A stretch of DNA of 64,000 nucleotides, taken from positions 372,001 to 436,000 of the forward strand of contig JAAFIS010000001.1 of assembly GCA_013298695.1 (NCBI GenBank), in the 5' to 3' direction. How positions within the stretch are numbered: position 1 is the stretch's first letter; the number at the start of each line of letters is the position of its first letter. Made by a program: the position numbers and the translations under genes. Under the pieces are notes generated by a model, which searched no databases, had not been told where the DNA came from, and saw only the letters and a list, made by a program, of their open reading frames with translations. This stretch comes from Betaproteobacteria bacterium (lineage in GTDB: Bacteria; Pseudomonadota; Gammaproteobacteria; Burkholderiales; Casimicrobiaceae). This document shows, one piece after another, positions 17,608-26,473 of this stretch.

Positions 17608-18366
17608 ATGCAACCATTTCGCGCTGTTGCTTTGCAGTTTCTTGCAAAGTTCGTTTTATTTTCTTTCGCGGTCGCTGTACTAGTGACGACGTCTGCACAT
17701 GCGTCCGAAGAAAAAGCCCGAGCGCTTGCCGAGCGTGTGTTTCCAGGAAAAAAAGTCGACGCCTCGAGAAAACTTCCGGATTTACCTTTCTTCGAAATCT
17801 GGATTGCGCGGAATTTGGTCTACACCGATCTCGACGCAAAAGTGATGATTCTCGGCGACCTGATGGATAGTTCGAACCTGTCGAGCCTGCGCGAAGCCCG
17901 CATCACGGAGCTCTTTTCGTTCAAACCGGAAGACTTACCGCTAGACACCGCGGTGAAAACCATTCGCGGCAACGGCGCCAGCGTAATTCGCGTTTTTGCA
18001 GACCCGAACTGTGCATTTTGCAAACAGTTTGAGGCAGAGTTAAAGACTCTCACCGATGTCACGATCTATACCGTGCTCTACCCTGTGCTCGGGCCTGATT
18101 CGATAAAAAAATCGCGCAACATTTTGTGCGCAGCCAATCCTGAATCCGCGTGGCGCGCATGGGTTGATGCTGGAACTCAACCGCCGGATGCTCCGGCGAC
18201 GTGCAATCCGTCATTCGAAAAAATTCTCGCGTTCGGTGCTGATCGAAATATCGCAACGACGCCGACAACGATTTACGCCAACGGTTTTCGCATGGCCGGC
18301 TTTACGCCTGCGATGACCGTGCGCACACTGAGCGCGCGAGCCCATCTCGCCGCTAAGCCGAAGTAG
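17608..18366 (+). CDS. DsbC-like periplasmic thiol:disulfide protein
   Basis: The 252-residue protein has a signal peptide (about 1-32, ending SAHAS), a small N-terminal domain and a thioredoxin-fold domain. The redox motif is C135-A-F-C138 (ADPNCAFCKQF) and the cis-proline loop is ATTPTTIYANG. This is the layout of DsbC/DsbG disulfide isomerases. It precedes by 39 bp a cysteine-containing secreted protein gene, which may be a client. Its leader contains a run of six G before the ATG. Confidence 0.85.
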   Translation: MQPFRAVALQFLAKFVLFSFAVAVLVTTSAHASEEKARALAERVFPGKKVDASRKLPDLPFFEIWIARNLVYTDLDAKVMILGDLMDSSNLSSLREARITELFSFKPEDLPLDTAVKTIRGNGASVIRVFADPNCAFCKQFEAELKTLTDVTIYTVLYPVLGPDSIKKSRNILCAANPESAWRAWVDAGTQPPDAPATCNPSFEKILAFGADRNIATTPTTIYANGFRMAGFTPAMTVRTLSARAHLAAKPK

Positions 18367-18405
18367 GGTTTCAAAACCATCTTCATTTTTAATCCCGGGG
18401 GTTTT

Positions 18406-20298
18406 ATGGAAAGAAAGCAATCGACAATTGCGCGGCTAACCGCGTTGTTCGTCGGATCCGTCGCGATGATCGCGGCGAACACTGGTCACGCGCAGTCGTC
18501 TTGCAGCGCGGGGCAAACATCGGTCCCGTTCAGTTTTACGGGGGGTTCACAAACTTACGTTGTGCCATCGGGATTTTCGTCTGCGGTTGTTTATGTCAAC
18601 GGTGCGCAGGCAGGCTCCGGAGCGACTGGCAATAGTAATGCCGGCGCAACGCCAGGCGGGTCTGGCGGACTGGGTGCGAACGTTACTGGCACGCTGGCGC
18701 TCACCGCAGGGCAGACGCTCAACATTTTCGTGGGCGGACAGGGAGCAACCCCGACGGGCGGCTTCAACGGTGGTGCGTCTGGCGGGAGCCAAAACGCGGG
18801 CGGTGGTGGCGGCGCAAGCGACATTCGAATCGGGGGCGTCGCAGCCACCAATCGAGTGGTAACTGCTGGCGGTGGCGGCGGCGGCGGTCGTGGCGGTTGC
18901 GAATCGGCATCCACAGTATCGGGCGGTAGCGGCGGCGCGGGTGGTGGTGGCAGTGGCGCCAACGGTACCGATGCGCCTACCTCCAACGGGGTTGCTGGCG
19001 GCGGCGCGGGGGCGGTAGGTGCGACGGGCGGTACGCCCGGCGTCGGTTGTGCAGGCTTCCTTGGTGTAACCGGCGCTACGGCAACGACCGAAGTTGGCGG
19101 TGCTGGCGGCGCCGGACAAACGTGCTGCTGCTTCAGCTTTGGCTCGATTCCGGGCGGTGGCGGCGGTGGCGGCGGCTTCCTTGGTGGCGGCGGTGGTGGC
19201 GGCGGATCGGCGGGAACGGCGGGCTGCAGTGGAAACGATAAGGGCGCAGGCGGTGGTGGCGCGGGCGGAAGCTCTGATGCCAGCGGCCTTACGTCAGCAA
19301 CGCTCACCCAAGGCGCAAACGTTGGCAACGGCTCGGTTGAGCTTTGTTTGGTGCCCACCACATTCACCGTCACGCCAAGCGTTTCGGGAGGCAATGGGAC
19401 GGCAATCGGCGGCGGCACTGTGGTGCAGAACGCGACCTCGACGGTCACCATCACGCCTAACGCAGGATTCATTACCGCGACGCCGGTGGGTGGTACGTGT
19501 GGCGGCTCACTGAGTGGCAATACATATACGACCAATCCGGTAACCGCAAACTGCACGGTTATTGCCAGCTTCTTGCCGATCGTAAACGGCGCGTGCGGCA
19601 CTGCGAACGGCGTTGCAACCGGCGTCGCGCCAAGCGCAAATTTGTGTGCTGCGGGAACAGCCAGCGCGGTAACCACAGCCGCATCGCAATTTAGCTGGAC
19701 CTGTACCGGCGCAAATACGGGTACCAGTGCAAGTTGTGCAGCGCCAAGAACGTACACCATCACGCCGAGCGTAAGCGGTGGTAACGGCACGGCAACCGGT
19801 GGCGGCACTGTTGCATTTAACGCAACGGGAACAGTGACAATTACCCCAAACGCTGGGTTCTTCACCGTAACACCGGTGGGCGGCACTTGCGGCGGGAGTT
19901 TGTCAGGCACCACATTTACGACCAATTCGGTTACGGCGGATTGCACGGTTGTCGCAAGCTTCACTGCAGCGCTGACACCAAGCGTTGCCGCATCACCCCC
20001 GGCGGGCGGTTCAGTGAGTTGCTCAACGCTGACCAGCATCGGCGGCACATCCACCTGCACAGTGACGCCAAACGTTGGATTCCTGATCAGCTCGATCAGT
20101 GGATGCGGCGGCACCCCGTCGACATCGAGTCCATACGTGAGCGGTCCAATGAACGCTGCGTGTACTGTGTCTGTTGCGTTCGCGGCAGTGCGCGCTGAAG
20201 CAGTGCCGACCACGGGTAGCCTGTGGATCTGGGCGCTCGCAGCGATGGCGCTGTTCGCGGCTGGAATGCGCCTACGCGCTGTTTCTAGAAGGCGTTAA
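18406..20298 (+). CDS. Glycine-rich secreted protein with IPTL-CTERM-like sorting tail
   Basis: The 630-residue protein has a signal peptide (ending NTGHAQ), then a long Gly/Ala-rich domain (about 40-300) with poly-Gly blocks. Two near-identical repeats of about 70 residues follow (PSVSGGNGT...VGGTCGGSLSG), separated by a WTCTGANTGTSASC-type module, with a third diverged repeat near the end. The tail VPTTGSLWIWALAAMALF followed by arginines resembles the IPTL-CTERM sorting signal processed by exosortase-type enzymes. It is likely a surface or matrix protein. A proline-rich frame on the other strand is a shadow of the glycine codons. Confidence 0.85.
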   Translation: MERKQSTIARLTALFVGSVAMIAANTGHAQSSCSAGQTSVPFSFTGGSQTYVVPSGFSSAVVYVNGAQAGSGATGNSNAGATPGGSGGLGANVTGTLALTAGQTLNIFVGGQGATPTGGFNGGASGGSQNAGGGGGASDIRIGGVAATNRVVTAGGGGGGGRGGCESASTVSGGSGGAGGGGSGANGTDAPTSNGVAGGGAGAVGATGGTPGVGCAGFLGVTGATATTEVGGAGGAGQTCCCFSFGSIPGGGGGGGGFLGGGGGGGGSAGTAGCSGNDKGAGGGGAGGSSDASGLTSATLTQGANVGNGSVELCLVPTTFTVTPSVSGGNGTAIGGGTVVQNATSTVTITPNAGFITATPVGGTCGGSLSGNTYTTNPVTANCTVIASFLPIVNGACGTANGVATGVAPSANLCAAGTASAVTTAASQFSWTCTGANTGTSASCAAPRTYTITPSVSGGNGTATGGGTVAFNATGTVTITPNAGFFTVTPVGGTCGGSLSGTTFTTNSVTADCTVVASFTAALTPSVAASPPAGGSVSCSTLTSIGGTSTCTVTPNVGFLISSISGCGGTPSTSSPYVSGPMNAACTVSVAFAAVRAEAVPTTGSLWIWALAAMALFAAGMRLRAVSRRR

Positions 20299-20318
20299 TG
20301 CCACGTTAAACGAAGACT

Positions 20319-20346
20319 AAGGCGCTGCTTGCAGCGCCTTTTTTTT
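20319..20346 (+). terminator. Rho-independent terminator after the glycine-rich protein gene
   Basis: AAGGCGCTGC and GCAGCGCCTT (20319-20328, 20331-20340) form a strong stem followed by an eight-T run (20339-20346), 20 bp after the stop codon. Confidence 0.92.
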
Positions 20347-20378
20347 GCGCGCAGTTCGCGGCTGATACGCTTCCAGTC

Positions 20379-21305
20379 ATGGAAGAAAAAAAATCGTTTG
20401 AACAGCAGCTCACGTTGCGCTCACACCAGGTGTCGCTGCGCCACTGGGGGCCACGTGGCGCGCCTATAGTTGTCATGCTGCACGGCTGGATGGATGTGGG
20501 CGCGTCGTTTCAATTCTTGGTCGATGCGATGAAACACGATTGGCACGTCATCGCGCCCGATCAGCGCGGCTACGGCGGTACCGAATGGACCCGTGAGGCC
20601 GCGGGCGGCTATTGGTTTGCGGAATACTTGGCCGATTTGGAAGCGGTGCTCGATCACGTGAGCCCCGACGCGCCAGTGCATTTGGTAGGGCATAGCTTGG
20701 GCGGAAATGTTTCTAGTTTGTATGCGGGCATTCGCCCGCATCGCGTGAAACGGTTGGTATCTCTGGATGGCTTCGGCATTCCGGCGAGCGGCCCAGCAAA
20801 GGCGGCAGGTGCGTATCGCAAATGGCTAGACGCGATAAAGTCAGCGCCCGCCCTTTCAACCTACGAGTCGCTGGATGCGGTTGCGAATCGGCTGCAAAAA
20901 AATAATGCGCGATTGACACGCGATCGCGCGATATGGCTCGCAAAGCATTGGTCGGAGCTCCGCGATGATGGTCGCTGGCATCTGCGCGCTGATCCTGCAC
21001 ACAAGCTACCTTTCCCCAATGTGTATCGACTCGAAGAAATCATCGCTATTTGGAATGAAGTGACAGCGCCTACGCTGTGGATCGGCGCGAGCGAGTCGGA
21101 AGCAAAGCTTTGGAATGGGTATTCGGACGATACGGTAGTGCCAGTTTCAAGAGAAGGTCACGTGTTTGGTTCGTTCGAAGCTCGCTTAGCGGCGTTTCGC
21201 GATATTGAGTTCGCAGTGATCGCGGGCGCAGGGCACATGCTGCACCACGACGATCCGGAAGCGGTGGCGGCGCTCGTCGAATCACATCTGCTTGCAGCGG
21301 ACTAG
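20379..21305 (+). CDS. Alpha/beta hydrolase
   Basis: The 308-residue enzyme has the oxyanion-hole motif MLHGWMD, the nucleophile elbow GHSLGG (about residue 108) and the catalytic histidine region GAGHMLHHDDP near the C-terminus. It has no signal peptide, so it is probably cytoplasmic; the substrate is unknown. No clear ribosome-binding site precedes the ATG, but a TACGCT hexamer ends 7 nt before it. Its stop overlaps a GTG/ATG start of the ABC permease gene, suggesting coupling. Confidence 0.92.
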   Translation: MEEKKSFEQQLTLRSHQVSLRHWGPRGAPIVVMLHGWMDVGASFQFLVDAMKHDWHVIAPDQRGYGGTEWTREAAGGYWFAEYLADLEAVLDHVSPDAPVHLVGHSLGGNVSSLYAGIRPHRVKRLVSLDGFGIPASGPAKAAGAYRKWLDAIKSAPALSTYESLDAVANRLQKNNARLTRDRAIWLAKHWSELRDDGRWHLRADPAHKLPFPNVYRLEEIIAIWNEVTAPTLWIGASESEAKLWNGYSDDTVVPVSREGHVFGSFEARLAAFRDIEFAVIAGAGHMLHHDDPEAVAALVESHLLAAD

Positions 21306-21307
21306 TG

Positions 21308-22318
21308 ATGATCGTGACACCTGGCAATCGCAGCTTCGCGGTCGCAATGGCGCTCGCCCTCGCCGCTTTGGTGTTCGCGTGTGTGTTGTCACTGGCTGTG
21401 GGAACCTACCCGATCCCATTTTCCAATTTGATATCGTTTTCTTTGACTGATACTGAGATGTCGGTGCTCAGCGCATTGCGCTCTCCGCGGATTGCGGCCG
21501 CGCTGGCCGCGGGCGCAACGTTTGCGCTCGCGGGTGCTGCGATGCAAAGTTTGTTCCGCAATCCGCTTGCCGAACCGGGCTTGTTGGGCGTGCCAACAGC
21601 TGCAGCCCTTGGTGCTGCGATTTCGCTGGTTATCGTGGGCGCGAACTCTGCGCTCGCTCTGTGGCCTGGTGCTCTAGCAGGTGCTTCAGTATCGATGATT
21701 GCGTTGTTGGCATTTTCACAGCGCACGCATCACGGCGCGACAGCACAACTACTGCTCCTCGGCGTTGCACTGAATGCCGCCGCTGCAGCCGGACTCGCAC
21801 TCGTTACCGCTATCGCCACCGAGTCGCAGCTGCGCACTCTCGCGTTTTGGATGCTGGGCAGCTTCGCCAATCAATCGTGGTCGGTGGTCGGTGCGATGTT
21901 GATCGCCGCCTGCGTCGCTCTCGTGGTTCTGCTGCGCGACGCTAACGCTCTAGCAGCGCTTGCTTTGGGAGAACGCACCGCGCGTATGCTGGGTGTGTCA
22001 GCGCACGCGCTGCGGGTTCGCGTTGCAATTGTGAGCGCGTTCGCGATTGCGATCGTGACGGCGTTTTGCGGAAGCGTCGCGTTTGTTGGTTTAGCCGCGC
22101 CGCACATCGCACGCTTGTGGGTCGGTTCTCAGCCGAGGCGCGTGTTGCCACTTGCCGCAGTGATTGGGGCGCTATTGTGTGTCGTTGCCGATATCGTTGC
22201 GCGAGCGCTCGCTGCGCCCGTAGAGTTGCCGGTGGGCGCGATTACCTCGGTGCTCGGCGTTCCCGTTTTGATTGCGCTTGTGATGCGCGCGGCGCGCGTG
22301 CGCGGGGAATTCCTTTGA
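21308..22318 (+). CDS. FecCD-family ABC transporter permease
   Basis: The 336-residue polytopic protein matches BtuC/FecD/HmuU permeases. It has LRSPRIAAALAAGATFALAGAAMQSLFRNPLAEP near the N-terminal third, GVALNAAAAAG in the middle, and GSVAFVGLAAPHIARLWVGSQPR before the last helices. It would import heme, cobalamin or an iron chelate. A GTG at 21305 would add one residue. The ATPase gene follows with a 4-bp overlap, but no binding protein or TonB receptor is nearby. Confidence 0.92.
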   Translation: MIVTPGNRSFAVAMALALAALVFACVLSLAVGTYPIPFSNLISFSLTDTEMSVLSALRSPRIAAALAAGATFALAGAAMQSLFRNPLAEPGLLGVPTAAALGAAISLVIVGANSALALWPGALAGASVSMIALLAFSQRTHHGATAQLLLLGVALNAAAAAGLALVTAIATESQLRTLAFWMLGSFANQSWSVVGAMLIAACVALVVLLRDANALAALALGERTARMLGVSAHALRVRVAIVSAFAIAIVTAFCGSVAFVGLAAPHIARLWVGSQPRRVLPLAAVIGALLCVVADIVARALAAPVELPVGAITSVLGVPVLIALVMRAARVRGEFL

Positions 22319-23049
22319 CCCAGCCGCTACTCGTTGCCGAACGCGTGAGCGTGGTGCGCGGCCAACAAGCGCTGCTGCAGGATGTTTCGTTTTCGTTGGG
22401 CGCGGGTGAAATCATGGGGTTGCTCGGTGCCAATGGGGCTGGTAAGAGCACATTGCTGTCCGCGCTTGCGGGCGAAACTAAACTCACTCGGGGAGAAATC
22501 AGGTTAACCGGCAATGATCTCGCAAGCTTCACTCCACAATCACTCGCTGAGATCAGAGCGTTCAATGCGGTTGAGCCGCCGCTTGCGTTCTCACTATCGG
22601 TGTTCGACTACGTTGCGCTTGGGCAGCCGTTCGCTGACATTGACTGTGCTGCGATTCTGGAAGCACTCGAGCGCGCGCATGCGAAACAATGGATGAATCG
22701 TGATGCTGTGTCACTGTCTTCGGGCGAATTGCTTAGAGTGCAGCTTGCGCGTTCACTCTACCAGCTAGGGACCGCTCAACGCTGTATTTGGTTGCTTGAT
22801 GAACCTTTCGCGCACCTCGATCTTGCGCAACGTCAGTTCGCGTTGCAATTGCTGCGCGCCGTCGCCAGTGAGCGCAACTGGGCGATGGTTTTCTCGACGC
22901 ATGAACCGCGAGACGTGACTTCAATCTGCGATTCCGCACTGCTCCTGCGCGACGGCAAGCAGGTGGCACGCACCATACCCGTGGACTCGATAACGAACGC
23001 ACTTTTGACCGAGTGCTACGGCGTGACGATTGAGCAATGGCCGCTTTAG
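22315..23049 (+). CDS. ABC transporter ATP-binding protein, HmuV/BtuD-like
   Basis: The 244-residue ATPase has Walker A GANGAGKS, signature LSSGELLRVQLARSL and Walker B CIWLLDEPFAHLDL. The TTG start at 22315 overlaps the permease stop and follows GGGGA; a longer frame reaching back to 22066 lies inside the permease and is rejected. Two oddities are visible. The signature is LSSGE rather than LSGGQ, and the segment where the Q-loop glutamine is expected reads RAFNAVEPP with no Gln. It pairs with the permease upstream. Confidence 0.9.
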   Translation: MTQPLLVAERVSVVRGQQALLQDVSFSLGAGEIMGLLGANGAGKSTLLSALAGETKLTRGEIRLTGNDLASFTPQSLAEIRAFNAVEPPLAFSLSVFDYVALGQPFADIDCAAILEALERAHAKQWMNRDAVSLSSGELLRVQLARSLYQLGTAQRCIWLLDEPFAHLDLAQRQFALQLLRAVASERNWAMVFSTHEPRDVTSICDSALLLRDGKQVARTIPVDSITNALLTECYGVTIEQWPL

Positions 23050-23066
23050 CGGCAATCCCGTGCAAA

Positions 23067-23083
23067 CCCAATTTTGATTGGGG
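23067..23083. repeat. Single core-like hairpin after the ABC ATPase gene
   Basis: CCCAATTTTGATTGGGG forms a 6-bp stem with a short loop 17 bp after the ATPase stop. It resembles the core of the dispersed twin-core element. I find neither the second core 66 bp on nor the ATTATC box, so it may be a simple transcription-end hairpin. Confidence 0.4.
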
Positions 23084-23294
23084 CTTCGTGTGTAATGGGT
23101 AACAACTTAGTGAATGGTCTTTTTTGTTTGATCCTGCACAAATTCAGTTCGACGGTCATTAATTAGTAGCGCTAGAAAATTCCTACGCATTTCGTCGCAA
23201 TCGTCTAGGAATTACCCGAGAAATGAACTAGTATCTAGGTGTGTTGTGGCAGCCAGAGCGGTAAACGCGCTGTCACGTGAATCGGGGGGATTGA

Positions 23295-24068
23295 GTGCGC
23301 GCACCACACATATTGAAATTTGTCGGCCGTCTGCTCGGTGCGTCTGCACTTGGGTTTTGCGCCCTGATCGCCCACGCTGATTTGAACGTTCCCACCGGTG
23401 GCAGCTACGCGCTGAACGGCGGAACGCTTGATCTCGGCTGCACCGACCTTATCGTTGCAGGCACGGTGAGCGTCGACAGCGGCAGCGTCACCGGCATCCG
23501 TAACGTGGTGATCGCACCGGGCGGTAGCTTAAGCGCCACCAGCGGCACGCTCTCGCTGTCCGGTGCTTGGAGCAACAGTGGCACCTTTAGCGCAGGCGCT
23601 GGCAGCGTGAACTTTGTCGATCTCGCAGGTTGTGCCCCCTCCGGCGGAACAATCAGCGGCAACACCACGTTCTCCCAACTGAGCTTCACCACTAGCGTTG
23701 GCAAGACTTACCTGTTTGCGGCAGGCTCCACGCAAACGATCTCACAGCAGCTCACCATCCAAGGCGCACCGGGGCTACCGCTCGTCTGGCGCAGCACCAC
23801 AGCGGGACAAGTTGCAACGATTGCCTTGTTCGGCGCGCAAAGTACCAGCAACTTCGGTGCAGCCGACATTGCAGCGATTGCTAATTGGATCGCACCGAAT
23901 CAAACCAACGCGATCAGCGGTGGCAATGTGCGTGTGTTTGGCGACCCCAATGCGCCGATCCCCACGCTGCCCTGGATCGCGCTCCTCGTCATGGCCGCCG
24001 CGCTCTTCAGGATGGGTGTCAATCGGCTCAGTCACGCCAACAATCAAACTCACCGAACCGGAAACTAA
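23295..24068 (+). CDS. Secreted protein with IPTL-CTERM sorting signal
   Basis: The 257-residue product has a signal peptide (ending CALIAHA). The Ser/Gly/Thr-rich beta region ([31 protein letters not shown]) is suggestive of a beta-helix. The C-terminal [17 protein letters not shown] is followed by basic residues, a textbook IPTL-CTERM tail. The start is GTG at 23295, preceded by a six-G run. It lies 2 bp upstream of the collagen-like gene and is probably co-transcribed with it. No exosortase gene is in the window. Confidence 0.85.
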   Translation: MRAPHILKFVGRLLGASALGFCALIAHADLNVPTGGSYALNGGTLDLGCTDLIVAGTVSVDSGSVTGIRNVVIAPGGSLSATSGTLSLSGAWSNSGTFSAGAGSVNFVDLAGCAPSGGTISGNTTFSQLSFTTSVGKTYLFAAGSTQTISQQLTIQGAPGLPLVWRSTTAGQVATIALFGAQSTSNFGAADIAAIANWIAPNQTNAISGGNVRVFGDPNAPIPTLPWIALLVMAAALFRMGVNRLSHANNQTHRTGN

Positions 24069-24070
24069 TC

Positions 24071-25378
24071 ATGGCAAAGCAATTTCAACGCAAAGCTTTG
24101 GCAACGGCAGTTGCTGCGACCCTCGCGCTTGGTGCGGCAATCACCTACGCCGCTGACGTCGAGATCAAGGCGCCCCCCGGTGGGCGCGTCGTGATCAAAA
24201 ACTCTGACGGCAGCGTCACCGTGCTCACCGCTGATAGCGCAGGCAACATCGTGATTCCTGGGCTTCCGGCGTCGAGCACATCGAGCACCAACATTGTGTG
24301 TTTCGATGCGGCGGGACAGCTCGCAAAATGTCCTGCAGGACTTGTCGGCGCGACGGGACCGACAGGGCCGATTGGTGCCACGGGTGCCACCGGTGCCACG
24401 GGCGCCACGGGTGCAACATCCACCGCAGTCGGCCCGACCGGAGCAACCGGACCGACCGGTGCAACAGGCGCTACTGGATCAACGGGCGCTACCGGCGCGA
24501 CCTCGACCGCTGTAGGCCCGACCGGGCCAACGGGCGCAACGGGCGCCACCGGTGCCACTGGCGCGGCGAGCACGGTTGCCGGTCCGACAGGAGCAACCGG
24601 ACCGACGGGCGCTACGGGATCAACCGGTGCCGCTAGCACTGTAGCTGGTCCGACGGGCGCTACGGGCCCGACCGGAGCTACAGGCGCAACCGGCGCTGTG
24701 GGTGCCGCATCCACCGTGGCCGGACCCACCGGGGCTACTGGAGTCACGGGGCCGCAAGGTGCCGCGGGTCCGACCGGACCAACTGGAGCAGCAAGCACCG
24801 TGCAAGGACCCACCGGCGCTACCGGCTCAACCGGGCCCGCAGGCGTCGCCGGACCTGCCGGACCAACTGGCGCGACGGGTGCCAAAGGCACGGGCGCCTA
24901 CTCGATTTCGCTCAACGGGACCGTTACCACGGCACTTGCCCAACCGTTGTATCCCGTCTCGATTGACATCGGCGCGAACGCGACACTCATCTCGGCAACG
25001 GGTTACCTTATGACCATTAACAGTTCCGGATTTCTGGGCACAGGGTTCTCAGCGAGCTACACCACTACCGACTGCACGGGCACACCATACTTCTCTGCCT
25101 CAGGTCGCTTGCCGGGCAGCGTGTTCGCTGCGCGTAGCGGCCCAACTGGCACCAATAACGACCGGTTGGTGTATATCCCGAAGAACGCCGTTGCAACAAC
25201 GTTTGCGCGCAGCAGCTTTGGTTCTTCTGAAACTGGGGGTGGATCGTGCAATGCAAGTAGCACCACAGTAACCGTTTACCCCGCGACCGATTTGAGTGGT
25301 GCCGCAGCAATCGCAACTACCGGTGTGGGCATCGGTATTGGGCCGCACTTGCCGATTGTTGTGAATTACGTACCGTAG
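24071..25378 (+). CDS. Collagen-like triple-helix repeat protein
   Basis: The 435-residue protein has a signal peptide (ending ITYAADV), a short N-terminal domain (about 30-92) and a Gly-X-Y region (about 93-275). The Gly-X-Y region is almost entirely GPT/GAT triplets. A non-collagenous C-terminal domain of about 160 residues with several cysteines follows. The triplets are broken at six places by a four-residue insert of the STAV/STVA type, at 22- to 28-residue intervals. Bacterial collagen-like proteins form trimeric surface or matrix fibres. The true start is ATG 24071; a frame extending upstream lies in the previous gene. Confidence 0.9.
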   Translation: MAKQFQRKALATAVAATLALGAAITYAADVEIKAPPGGRVVIKNSDGSVTVLTADSAGNIVIPGLPASSTSSTNIVCFDAAGQLAKCPAGLVGATGPTGPIGATGATGATGATGATSTAVGPTGATGPTGATGATGSTGATGATSTAVGPTGPTGATGATGATGAASTVAGPTGATGPTGATGSTGAASTVAGPTGATGPTGATGATGAVGAASTVAGPTGATGVTGPQGAAGPTGPTGAASTVQGPTGATGSTGPAGVAGPAGPTGATGAKGTGAYSISLNGTVTTALAQPLYPVSIDIGANATLISATGYLMTINSSGFLGTGFSASYTTTDCTGTPYFSASGRLPGSVFAARSGPTGTNNDRLVYIPKNAVATTFARSSFGSSETGGGSCNASSTTVTVYPATDLSGAAAIATTGVGIGIGPHLPIVVNYVP

Positions 25379-26457
25379 AAGGCTGCGTTTGCTTGAATCC
25401 GGTCGCGCTCTGCGGTCGGAATCGACGCAGATTTGTTGACCAAGGACGTTGCTGCCGCTAAACCAACCATGCGCGCTTGAGCGGTTCCAAGATAAAACGC
25501 GCTTATCGCGATTTCATCGAGCGCGCGCCACACATAGCTCGCCTCATCTACAAACAAGCGATCCGTAGGGCGCGCCATTTCACTCGCGTGCTTCGCGTAG
25601 AGGTAGGCTTGCGCATATTCGCCGCGCAACCGATGAAAGCGTGCAAGCTCCACGAGCGATTCCGCGCGCGAGGGTCGCGTCTGAAACGCACGCAGATACG
25701 CAGCGCTCACGCGCTCCGGCGGGTCAGCAAGACGCTCGGTTAACGCAGCGACCTGAAACAACGAATACCAAACTTCTTCATCCCAACCGCCCATCGTCGC
25801 GCGGCGTTCATACGCCGTTCGCGATTCTGAGAGTTTGCCTGCATCACGATAGCTTTGCGCGAGATAGAACACGTTGCGCGCGTTGCTCGGTTCATCACGA
25901 AGCGCTGCCTCCAAAATCGCAATGTCTTTAAGATAAGTCGACGGATCACGCGCGCGTGCGCCATCGTGACGAATGAGCACCGTTGGCGCATCGAGCGCAC
26001 CGCTGCGATATGGCTCGACGCATTCAAGATACTCGTGCAGCACGCCTTTCCAGCGCCACGGTCTGCGCGTTGCGATCATCGCCGCGCGGGCATAGCGCAT
26101 CGCGTCGTAATGACAAGCTAGTTCATAAACATCGGCAGAAAGGGCGGGCCACACAAAATTCTCGGGAGCAACAAAGATTTCATCAGCATCAATGAAGAGC
26201 ACGTAATCGCTGCCTTCAGCGCGTGCCAGATCAAGCGCTTCGTTGCGATTGTGAGCGAAGTTTTTCCACGGACGTTCGTGCAGCGAACCCGGAACGCCTT
26301 GCATGACCGCGTGAACTCTTGCGATTGTGTCGTCAGTGGAGCCCGTATCAACAATGCACCAGCTATCCACCAGCGGTTTTGCGGACGCAAGGCAGCGCTC
26401 AATCACGTGTGCCTCGTTTTTTACGATCATGTTGAGACAAATGCGAGGCGAAGCCAT
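25366..26457 (-). CDS. Family 2 glycosyltransferase with C-terminal TPR-like helices
   Basis: The 363-residue protein opens with [18 protein letters not shown], the standard start of this GT2 group. The nucleotide-sugar site includes VDTGSTDDT and the DxD-type motif FIDADEIF. The C-terminal part is helical with TPR-like repeats ([25 protein letters not shown]). It probably transfers sugars to a protein or surface polymer in the cytoplasm. Its 3' end overlaps the convergent collagen-like gene by 13 bp. Confidence 0.9.
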   Translation of the reverse strand: MASPRICLNMIVKNEAHVIERCLASAKPLVDSWCIVDTGSTDDTIARVHAVMQGVPGSLHERPWKNFAHNRNEALDLARAEGSDYVLFIDADEIFVAPENFVWPALSADVYELACHYDAMRYARAAMIATRRPWRWKGVLHEYLECVEPYRSGALDAPTVLIRHDGARARDPSTYLKDIAILEAALRDEPSNARNVFYLAQSYRDAGKLSESRTAYERRATMGGWDEEVWYSLFQVAALTERLADPPERVSAAYLRAFQTRPSRAESLVELARFHRLRGEYAQAYLYAKHASEMARPTDRLFVDEASYVWRALDEIAISAFYLGTAQARMVGLAAATSLVNKSASIPTAERDRIQANAAFYGT

Positions 26458-26473
26458 ATCAACCAGAGAAAAG

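Noticed and set aside
18591-20213. 540-codon proline-rich open frame on the minus strand
   Set aside because: It is the complement of the glycine-rich coding region; GGC/GGT codons read backwards give proline and alanine. It has no ribosome-binding site or domain, and the plus-strand protein has a signal peptide and sorting tail.
22066-22314. N-terminal extension of the ABC ATPase reading frame
   Set aside because: It lies entirely inside the permease gene in another frame; the ATPase fold starts at the TTG at 22315.
24145-24891. 248-codon APV-rich open frame on the minus strand
   Set aside because: It mirrors the Gly-X-Y repeat of the collagen-like gene and has only low-complexity sequence.
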